A stretch of 6,901 nt of DNA from an uncultured Lachnospiraceae bacterium (GTDB lineage Bacteria; Bacillota; Clostridia; Lachnospirales; Lachnospiraceae): NCBI GenBank assembly GCA_902473545.1, contig CABRSG010000123.1, positions 1-6,901 of the forward strand. Direction: 5' to 3'. Below are positions 1 through 5,773 of this stretch, piece after piece (the first letter of the stretch is position 1; each line of letters opens with the position of its first letter). A program made the translations under genes and the position numbers. Below the pieces are notes generated by a model, which was not told the DNA's origin, searched no databases, and worked only from the letters and a program-made list of their open reading frames with translations.

Positions 1-245
1 CCGCCGAGATGTCCGGAAGCCACCCAGGTCTGGGGATTCATCAGGATCGCACAGTCCACGCCGACATTGTACGGATTTTCCTGGATGAATTTCTGCCACC
101 ATGCGCGCTTTACGTTATTTTTCAGCTCCACGCCAAGGTTGCCGTAATCCCAGGTGTTTGCCAGACCGCCGTAGATCTCGCTGCCCGGATAGACAAAGCC
201 TCTTGACTTTGCAAGCGCTACGATTTTTTCCATTGTTTTTTCCAT
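1..245 (-). CDS. glyQS: Glycyl-tRNA synthetase, single-chain type (N-terminal part only)
   Basis: This gene encodes the class II aminoacyl-tRNA synthetase that charges tRNA-Gly with glycine in the cytoplasm. Only the first 81 codons are visible; the rest runs off the left edge. The N-terminus MEKTMEKIVALAKSRGFVYP leads into SEIYGGLANTWDYGNLG, an aromatic- and glycine-rich stretch characteristic of the homodimeric (alpha2) GlyRS family, and then the WVASGHLGG segment. This excludes the two-subunit glyQ/glyS type. The ATG at 243-245 is chosen over the in-frame ATG at 231-233 because a GAGGAG ribosome binding site (254-259) lies 8 nt upstream of it. That site overlaps the stop codon of the preceding lipoprotein gene, so the two are probably cotranscribed and translationally linked. 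No T-box leader can precede this start directly. Family assignment is very secure; full length and downstream domains cannot be judged. Confidence 0.96.
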   Translation of the reverse strand, partial: MEKTMEKIVALAKSRGFVYPGSEIYGGLANTWDYGNLGVELKNNVKRAWWQKFIQENPYNVGVDCAILMNPQTWVASGHLG

Positions 246-257
246 AAATCATTCTCC

Positions 258-851
258 TCATTCATATAAAATGTACGCCGTTTCGTTTTCCTCAATGACC
301 GCCGTGGATTTGTCCGTCACCTTTACATTTTCACTGACGTATCTGATCGTCCCCGGCACCTGGACCAGCATTGCCTGCCGCAGCGCGACCGTCTGATAAT
401 TTTTGCCGGTCATGATAGCGGATCCCCACACCAGCGCCTCCTGCGCCTTCACTCCGTCGGTCACCTCCGCAAACTTTCCCTCAAAGGCATAACCAGCCTG
501 CACTGCTCCCTGGATGTCTCCGGCGTAAAAATCCAGATGATTGAATTCTGCGTAGTCCTTCGTGCTCGCGTATGTCATGCGAAGCTGCGCAATGCCTTCC
601 TTTACACTGAAACTTTGTTTCTTTACCGCCTTTGTTCCGGCAGCATCGTTGTAGCTTTCGATCTCGGCGCCAAGCTCCTCCTCCATCTCCCCTTTGTCGT
701 AGTAGCTCTGGCTGAAATCCTCACGGACATACTCTGTAACGGCGCCCTTTTTGTCTATAGAAATGCCGCTGACTGCCGGTGAAAAGCTGCTGCAGCCCGT
801 CAGGAACAGCCCCAGACACAGCACAAGACCTGTAACGCACCCCTTTTTCAT
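258..851 (-). CDS. Putative lipoprotein of unknown function
   Basis: This is a 197-residue protein whose function I cannot name. The N-terminus has two lysines, a hydrophobic run (residues 6-17) and the lipobox L17-T18-G19-C20. It should therefore be exported by Sec, lipidated on Cys20 and anchored to the outer face of the membrane; serine at +2 and +3 fits a surface lipoprotein. The mature part starts with a short Ser/Pro/Gly-rich spacer, then an acidic region (about 38-70, with DFSQSYYDKGEMEEELGAEI) and a C-terminal half of probable mixed alpha/beta fold. A valine-rich segment (about 162-180, VQVPGTIRYVSENVKVTD) looks like beta strands. There are no cysteines after Cys20, no metal-binding cluster and no catalytic motif that I recognise. 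The ATG at 849-851 has GGAGG (860-864) 8 nt upstream. It is the first gene behind its own promoter and lies 12 nt before glyQS. From memory, similar proteins occur in Lachnospiraceae genomes, but this was not checked. Confidence 0.9.
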   Translation of the reverse strand: MKKGCVTGLVLCLGLFLTGCSSFSPAVSGISIDKKGAVTEYVREDFSQSYYDKGEMEEELGAEIESYNDAAGTKAVKKQSFSVKEGIAQLRMTYASTKDYAEFNHLDFYAGDIQGAVQAGYAFEGKFAEVTDGVKAQEALVWGSAIMTGKNYQTVALRQAMLVQVPGTIRYVSENVKVTDKSTAVIEENETAYILYE

Positions 852-865
852 TCATTCATCCTCCC
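852..865 (-). promoter_or_regulatory. Ribosome binding site of the lipoprotein gene
   Basis: Read on the minus strand, GGGAGGA (859-865) sits about 8 nt before the ATG at 849-851. ATG triplets also occur at 853-855 and 857-859, but they are out of frame with the lipoprotein and too close to the GGAGG, so the annotated start is favoured. Confidence 0.75.
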
Positions 866-882
866 AAAGTCATTCATAAATG

Positions 883-911
883 ATTATACTAACATTATCC
901 CTCATTTTCAA
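883..911 (-). promoter_or_regulatory. Vegetative (SigA-type) promoter for lipoprotein-glyQS
   Basis: On the minus strand there is a -35 element TTGAAA (906-911), a spacer of exactly 17 nt (889-905) and a perfect -10 element TATAAT (883-888). The predicted start of transcription is near position 876, giving a leader of about 25 nt before the lipoprotein ATG. The -35 element lies just 2 nt past the recO stop codon (914-916), so this unit can be expressed independently of the peptidase-era-recO operon. An imperfect inverted repeat (870-874 against 879-883) overlaps the predicted start site; its significance is unclear. The call rests on consensus match and spacing only. Confidence 0.75.
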
Positions 912-913
912 CT

Positions 914-1657
914 CTAAATCTGCAAACTTTCCAAAATCTCCAGGGTTTTAAACTTCCGGTCGACGTATGTTCTCCGAAAACGCTCCTGGATACGCGAAAA
1001 TTCATCGAGAACACCGTCGGAAACCGTGAAGGTATATAGTTTTTCCACCGGCGTCGCGACGACATACTGCATCGTAAAAACAGTGGATTCCAGCAGTTTT
1101 TCCGCGCGCGCCCCGCGCATGCACTCCGCGCAGACTGCGCCGTTTCGCGCGTGTGCATATCCGCACAGGTTCTCCGTGCCTCCGCAGACCGTGCAGCAGA
1201 AAACCTCCGGGTATTCGCCGTTTATCACCATCGCCTTCAGCTCAAAAACGTACCGCACCAGCTTTTTCGGCAGATGCGGATTTTCCAGCGCGCGCATGGA
1301 AGCGTACAGAAGCTTTAAAAGCTCCTTCTCATCGCTGTTTTCCCGCGCATAATAATCCGCAAACTCCAGGAAATACATCCCGTAGTACGCCCCCTCGAAA
1401 TCCATGGAAAGCTTCTCAAAATAATTGCTGATCTGCGCCTGATAGATGTTATAGGAGCTGCGCCCCTCGTAGCACTCGAAAGTCCCGAAGGAAAACGGCT
1501 TTGCCGCCGCAAGCAGCGGGCTGTTCTGCCGCCGTGCTCCCTTGGCGAATCCGCTGATCTTTCCGCGCTCCTTCGTCAGAAGCACGATCCGCTTGTCATA
1601 TTCCCCGATGGGAACGGCGGACAGCACCATTCCTGTCAGTTCCAGTTTCTCACTCAT
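914..1657 (-). CDS. recO: DNA repair protein RecO
   Basis: RecO is the recombination mediator that, with RecR, loads RecA onto SSB-coated single-stranded DNA in the RecF pathway and anneals complementary strands. The 247-residue length is normal for the family. The N-terminal OB-fold has the typical start (TGMVLSAVPIGEYDKRIVLL, about 8-27) followed by the family-typical KERGKISGFAKGARR stretch (29-43). A helical domain follows. The zinc-finger cysteines are complete: C155-x2-C158 and C176-x2-C179. The C-terminal helix contains the usual LDEF...R.......R.FKTLEIL pattern. The ATG at 1655-1657 lies 13 nt after the era stop. That gap (AAGCGGGCGTAAG) holds no good Shine-Dalgarno match, so translation may depend on coupling with era. 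Its stop is TAG at 914-916, and no hairpin follows, so read-through into the lipoprotein gene is possible. Confidence 0.96.
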   Translation of the reverse strand: MSEKLELTGMVLSAVPIGEYDKRIVLLTKERGKISGFAKGARRQNSPLLAAAKPFSFGTFECYEGRSSYNIYQAQISNYFEKLSMDFEGAYYGMYFLEFADYYARENSDEKELLKLLYASMRALENPHLPKKLVRYVFELKAMVINGEYPEVFCCTVCGGTENLCGYAHARNGAVCAECMRGARAEKLLESTVFTMQYVVATPVEKLYTFTVSDGVLDEFSRIQERFRRTYVDRKFKTLEILESLQI

Positions 1658-1670
1658 CTTACGCCCGCTT

Positions 1671-2603
1671 TCAGATTTCCTTTTTATCGTAGCCGAAATT
1701 CTTAATCAGAAAATCGCTGTCACGCCAGTCCTTTTTCACCTTCACCCAGAGCTTCAGGTTTACCTTCGTCTCCAGCATATTTTCAATGTCCACGCGGGCG
1801 GCGGAACCGATTTTTTTCAGCATTGCCCCGCCCTTTCCGATAATGATACCCTTGTGGGAATCGCGCTCGCAGATGATCGTCGCGTCGATGTCAAACAGCC
1901 CGCCATCCCCGCGCTCCGTCATGCGGTCGATCGCCACTGCGATGCCGTGCGGGATTTCCTCATCGAGACAGCGCAGCGCTTTTTCACGGATCATTTCGGC
2001 GACGATCTGGCGCTGCGGCTGATCGGTTACGGTATCTTCATCGTAAAACATCGGCCCATAGGGCAGGTACCGGAAGATCGCGTTGATAACCTCGTCCAGA
2101 TTCTGTGCACGCAGCGCGGACACCGCGATGATATCCGCAAAGTCATAGATTTTCCGGTATGCGTCGATAAACTTCGCCACCTCTGTTTTCTGTACCGTGT
2201 CTATTTTATTAATGATCAGCACCACCGGCGTCTTCGTCTTTTTAAGCTGCTGCGCAATGTGCTGCTCGCCCGCGCCGATAAAGGTGGACGGCTCCACCAG
2301 CCAGAGGATCACATCGACCTCGCTCAATGTGCGCTCAGCAACATTCACCATATACTCGCCGAGCTTGTTTTTCGCCTTGTGGATGCCCGGCGTATCCAGA
2401 AACACGATTTGCCCCCGCTCGCAGGTGTAGACCGTCTGGATGCGGTTTCTCGTCGTCTGCGGCTTGCGCGAGGTGATCGCGATCTTCTGCCCGATCAGAT
2501 GATTCATCAGCGTGGATTTGCCGACATTCGGACGCCCGATCAGCGTCACAAACCCCGATTTTGTGCTTCCGGTATTTTTCAATTCGTTTAAGTCAAGCTT
2601 CAT
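1671..2603 (-). CDS. era: GTPase Era (ribosome maturation)
   Basis: Era is an essential GTPase that binds 16S rRNA near its 3' end and helps assemble the small ribosomal subunit, acting at the cytoplasmic side of the membrane. The protein has 310 residues, normal for Era. The GTPase motifs are intact: G1 GRPNVGKST (23-31), the switch I/G2 region with PQTTRNRI (48-55), G3 DTPG (70-73), G4 NKID (132-135) and G5 SAL (162-164). The C-terminal KH domain has its RNA-binding loop G256-K-G-G259 and the following MLKKIG helix. The ATG at 2601-2603 overlaps the TGA of the upstream M16C gene (2600-2602) as ATGA. A GGGAG site (2611-2615) lies 7 nt before it, inside the last codons of the peptidase gene. 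An ATG 6 nt further upstream is followed directly by a stop in this frame and cannot be the start. recO follows at once. Confidence 0.98.
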   Translation of the reverse strand: MKLDLNELKNTGSTKSGFVTLIGRPNVGKSTLMNHLIGQKIAITSRKPQTTRNRIQTVYTCERGQIVFLDTPGIHKAKNKLGEYMVNVAERTLSEVDVILWLVEPSTFIGAGEQHIAQQLKKTKTPVVLIINKIDTVQKTEVAKFIDAYRKIYDFADIIAVSALRAQNLDEVINAIFRYLPYGPMFYDEDTVTDQPQRQIVAEMIREKALRCLDEEIPHGIAVAIDRMTERGDGGLFDIDATIICERDSHKGIIIGKGGAMLKKIGSAARVDIENMLETKVNLKLWVKVKKDWRDSDFLIKNFGYDKKEI

Positions 2604-5600
2604 TCACATTCTCCCTGCCCGATCAGCGGTTTTATCTCGCAGAACAGTTCTTTTTCTTCTTTGATCTTCTCTCCGTTTCCGATAACGCAGATATATTTTT
2701 CCTGCAGCGCCGCCTCGATCAGCACAGAGAGCGCCCGGATACTGCCCGGCGTCGCGCTTAAAATCTCGTCGCGCTCGCGCTGGAGATCCTGCTGCGTGAC
2801 ATTTCCAAGATATGCCGCCAGGGAACGCGCGCCCTTTGCCTGCGGATTCAGCGGCGTGTCCACCTCGCTCATCGTTCCAATAATATATTTCGTCATATCG
2901 CGGTCGCTGACGCTGAAATTCTTTAAATAATCTGTGATGCCCTCATACACCTGCAGCGTTCTGCCAAGGTTTGGATCGCGGTAGGACACGAAATACGTAT
3001 CGCCTGTGCGCCCATAGCCGCTCATGCAGCCGTAAGCCCCGCCCTGCACGCGGATATTCACCCACAGATATTCATATGCCATGATAGTTTTTAAAATGCG
3101 CAGCGCGCCCGTGTAGGTGTAGCCGGCCCTGCAGAAATTGCCTGCCGCCGCCACATACTGTATCTGCGACGAAGTCGCAAAGCCCTCGTTCTTCCTTCCA
3201 AGCGGCGCCGCCAGTCCGTGGGGGCCTGCTGCGCCTGTTTTCTCCTCGCCCTCTGCTGCTTCCGACTCTGGGCCTGCCGCGTCTTTACTCTCCGGCACTG
3301 TATCCGCTTCCATTCCTGCTTTCCCGGCTTCCTCCAGCTTCTTTTGCAGCAGACGGATGCGCTCACGCACCTTATCCATAACCTCCGGCTCGACAGTCAC
3401 GCTCACCAGAAGGTTTTCTTTCCGGAACAGCGTCCGGATCAGATTTGTGAGGATGCGCACCAGCTCGCCCTTCTTTTCGGCAAACTGCTCCTCCAGAAGC
3501 TCCACCGTTTTGTATAATGTGATGCCCGCCACGCGGTCATGAAACGCCGCCGTACCGGAGAAATAGGACATTGCGCGGTTTGCCGCCGTCTGGTGCCCGG
3601 CAGAGGTCAGACGCATCTGCAGACGCGATTTCATGCGTGCGATGATCTCATAAAGACGCTTCTCATCCGTCAGCTTCGACGTCAGCAGAATCTCTTCCAT
3701 CATGTCAAAGGCAAAATCCAGCTCAGAGTAAAGCACCTTCGCCTTTATCCCGAATTTCGCACAGTAATTTCCCGGATGCGACGCATCGGCGAAGGCGTCC
3801 ACCGACGGATAAATACCGCCGGAATGAATATCGATCTCGTTGCTGAGTTCGCGGTAGCTGTAATGCTCCGTGTCCACCATGCCAAGGATGCCCTTCAGAA
3901 CGCCAAGGTATTCCACTTGTTCCGCCGGCACCTTTGCCGTATCAAACAAAAGATTCATATAGGCGATGCCGTTGGTGTCAATCTCATGATGTACCAGCGG
4001 CGTACCATTCACCATTTCTTCCTTATTATAGATCGGCGCCGCCTCTTTTCCGATATCCGAAAGCTTTAGCAGCGGAATTTTCTCCAGCTCCTCCTGCGTG
4101 GACGGCATCTCCTGGAACGCGCGCAGCTTCTTTGTGCGCTCTATCAGCTCCGCGATCTGCTCTTCAGACAGAGAAGCCTTGTACTGCGCCAGTTTTTCGC
4201 GCACACGCTCGTCCTCCTTCGCGGTAAGTCCCCGCTCCGGCGCCATCACCAGGATGGAAGCGTGCGTGTTGTCGATGAGGAAGGTCTGTATCAGCTCCTC
4301 AAAATAGCGTCCCTCTGTCTGTTCCTTTAAGAAACGGCAGACCTCAAGCTGCTTCAGATACTCAAACGGCGCGTTGTCGTCGTAGAGCCAGCTATCGAAG
4401 GTGTCGAGACCGTACATCAGACCGCGCGGGAAATTGCCGTAATCCGCCTCGCGGAATTTAAATTCCAGATTGTTGATCGCCGCAAGTAGCGCTTTCTTCT
4501 CCAGTCCCTCCGCAGCCAGCTTCTGCAGCGTCTCACGGATGATTGCAAGAAATTTTTCCTTATCCTCTGCATTCGCATACTTTGCCACCACAGAAAACAC
4601 CGGCTGCAGGATGCCGCCGTCGTAGCCGCCTTCAATGTCCTTGCCGATGCCCGCGTCGAGAAGCGCCTGCTTCAGCGGTGCACCCGGCGCGGAGAGCAGC
4701 ACATATTCCAGCACCGCCATCGCATAGGAAAGGTTCACGTCGGAAGCCTCGCCCGCCACCACATTCCATGCCAGGTACGTATTGTCCGTTTCTTCCTCGG
4801 CGCTGGAAACCGGGTATGCAAAGGTGTGCTCCGCCATTTTTTCAAACGGCTTCTGCAGCGGGATCGCCGAGTCGATCTCCATCGCATCGTATCTGCTCAG
4901 ATATTCGCTGTCGAGCCATGCAAGCCGCTCCTCCATGTCCAGATCGCCGTAAAGATAGATATAGCAGTTCGACGGGTGATAGTAGCGGCTGTGGAAGGAG
5001 AGAAAATCGGAGTATTTCAGCTCCGGGATCACCTTTGGATCGCCGCCCGACTCCACGCCGTAGGGCGTGTCCGGGAACAGGGAATTCATGATCTCGCGGT
5101 CCAGCATATCGTCCGGCGAGGAAAATGCTCCCTTCATCTCATTGTACACCACGCCGTTGTACGTCAGCTCATCCTCCGGATTTTCCAGGATATAACTCCA
5201 GCCCTCCTGACGGAAGATTTCTTCCTTCTGATAAATGTTCGGGAACAGCACCGCGTCCATATATACCTGCATCAGATTACAAAAATCCTGCAGATTGCAG
5301 CTCGCAATCGGATACACCGTCTTGTCCGAAAACGTCATTGCGTTTAAAAAGGTGTTCAGCGAACCCTTTGCCAGCTCCACGAACGGATCCTTTGACGGGA
5401 ATTTCTCACTTCCGCAGAGCACGCTGTGCTCCAGAATATGCGCCACGCCGGTGCTGTCCGCGGGCGGCGTGCGGAAACCGATCCCAAATACTTTATTTTC
5501 ATCAGTATTTTCCAGAAGAAGAACACGCGCGCCGCTCTTGCGGTGGCGCAGCAGTGTGCCGGTGGATTTCACATCGGCGATCTCTTCCGTTTTTACTACA

Positions 5601-5626
5601 TCATATTGCGGTAAACTGCGAAACAT
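2600..5626 (-). CDS. M16C zinc metallopeptidase (insulinase family, presequence-protease type)
   Basis: This is a clamshell-type metallopeptidase of the family that includes PreP/Cym1, which degrade short unstructured peptides. It is 1008 residues from the ATG at 5624-5626. The inverted zinc motif H63-I-L-E66-H67 is intact, and E163 in YNEMKG, 96 residues after the second histidine, is the expected third zinc ligand. The layout is N-terminal M16 catalytic domain (about 1-260), inactive M16 domain (about 270-460), a charged helical hinge (about 465-510), an M16C-associated domain (about 520-760) and a C-terminal M16 domain. The last carries R859 and Y865 in RVQGGAYG, the conserved substrate-binding pair of the family. 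Residues about 767-813 form an Ala/Gly/Glu-rich linker that looks inserted. There is no signal peptide, so it is probably cytoplasmic. It has its own promoter and overlaps era by 4 nt. Family call is secure; the physiological substrate is unknown. Confidence 0.95.
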   Translation of the reverse strand: MFRSLPQYDVVKTEEIADVKSTGTLLRHRKSGARVLLLENTDENKVFGIGFRTPPADSTGVAHILEHSVLCGSEKFPSKDPFVELAKGSLNTFLNAMTFSDKTVYPIASCNLQDFCNLMQVYMDAVLFPNIYQKEEIFRQEGWSYILENPEDELTYNGVVYNEMKGAFSSPDDMLDREIMNSLFPDTPYGVESGGDPKVIPELKYSDFLSFHSRYYHPSNCYIYLYGDLDMEERLAWLDSEYLSRYDAMEIDSAIPLQKPFEKMAEHTFAYPVSSAEEETDNTYLAWNVVAGEASDVNLSYAMAVLEYVLLSAPGAPLKQALLDAGIGKDIEGGYDGGILQPVFSVVAKYANAEDKEKFLAIIRETLQKLAAEGLEKKALLAAINNLEFKFREADYGNFPRGLMYGLDTFDSWLYDDNAPFEYLKQLEVCRFLKEQTEGRYFEELIQTFLIDNTHASILVMAPERGLTAKEDERVREKLAQYKASLSEEQIAELIERTKKLRAFQEMPSTQEELEKIPLLKLSDIGKEAAPIYNKEEMVNGTPLVHHEIDTNGIAYMNLLFDTAKVPAEQVEYLGVLKGILGMVDTEHYSYRELSNEIDIHSGGIYPSVDAFADASHPGNYCAKFGIKAKVLYSELDFAFDMMEEILLTSKLTDEKRLYEIIARMKSRLQMRLTSAGHQTAANRAMSYFSGTAAFHDRVAGITLYKTVELLEEQFAEKKGELVRILTNLIRTLFRKENLLVSVTVEPEVMDKVRERIRLLQKKLEEAGKAGMEADTVPESKDAAGPESEAAEGEEKTGAAGPHGLAAPLGRKNEGFATSSQIQYVAAAGNFCRAGYTYTGALRILKTIMAYEYLWVNIRVQGGAYGCMSGYGRTGDTYFVSYRDPNLGRTLQVYEGITDYLKNFSVSDRDMTKYIIGTMSEVDTPLNPQAKGARSLAAYLGNVTQQDLQRERDEILSATPGSIRALSVLIEAALQEKYICVIGNGEKIKEEKELFCEIKPLIGQGECE

Positions 5627-5633
5627 CTGCAAA

Positions 5634-5638
5634 CCTCC
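5634..5638 (-). promoter_or_regulatory. Ribosome binding site that sets the M16C start
   Basis: GGAGG on the minus strand lies 7 nt before the ATG at 5624-5626. It is only 1 nt from an in-frame TTG at 5630-5632 that would add two residues. The normal spacing decides for the ATG. Confidence 0.85.
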
Positions 5639-5660
5639 AAACTATTCTATACTTCACATC

Positions 5661-5689
5661 ATTATATAATCATTACCATTTTTTTGCAA
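5661..5689 (-). promoter_or_regulatory. Vegetative (SigA-type) promoter for M16C-era-recO
   Basis: On the minus strand there is a -35 element TTGCAA (5684-5689), a 17-nt AT-rich spacer (5667-5683) beginning with an A-run, and a perfect TATAAT -10 element (5661-5666). Transcription should start near 5654, leaving a leader of about 28 nt that contains the GGAGG site. It begins just 8 nt past the terminator of the preceding gene, which supports this being the operon start. Called from consensus match and position only. Confidence 0.8.
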
Positions 5690-5696
5690 GGGCGGC

Positions 5697-5730
5697 AAAA
5701 TGCCCGACGGAAAATTTCCGCCGGGCATTT
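5697..5730 (-). terminator. Intrinsic terminator of the coiled-coil protein gene
   Basis: The arms 5698-5706 and 5722-5730 (AAATGCCCG / CGGGCATTT) and the inner arms 5708-5712 and 5716-5720 pair into a stem of about 15 bp with a 3-nt loop. The opposed bases 5707 and 5721 form a G-U pair in minus-strand RNA but an A-C mismatch in plus-strand RNA, and the U-run (UUUU, 5697-5700) also follows the stem only on the minus strand. Both asymmetries point to termination of leftward transcription, 43 nt after the stop codon at 5774-5776. The U-tract is short (four residues, then GCC), so efficiency may be moderate. Confidence 0.8.
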
Positions 5731-5773
5731 ACTGTTCACTCCGTTCGCAGTAACCTTCGAAAATGATATCGCT

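Noticed and set aside
9..206. Short plus-strand frame at the left edge
   Set aside because: It lies antisense to the well-supported glycyl-tRNA synthetase N-terminus and has no features of its own.
1542..2591. Long plus-strand open frame opposite era (about 349 codons)
   Set aside because: It is antisense to the intact, motif-complete era gene, has no family features I recognise, and lacks a promoter or ribosome binding site. It is a by-product of the codon bias of era.
3138..3542. Overlapping plus- and minus-strand frames inside the low-complexity part of the M16C gene
   Set aside because: They arise from the GC-rich linker and alternative reading of the peptidase gene; none has a ribosome binding site or recognisable protein features.
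5731..5773. Possible small RNA or small gene between the coiled-coil gene stop and the terminator
   Set aside because: The stretch is only 43 nt, has no promoter-like elements or reading frame with a start signal, and is explained as the 3' untranslated region.
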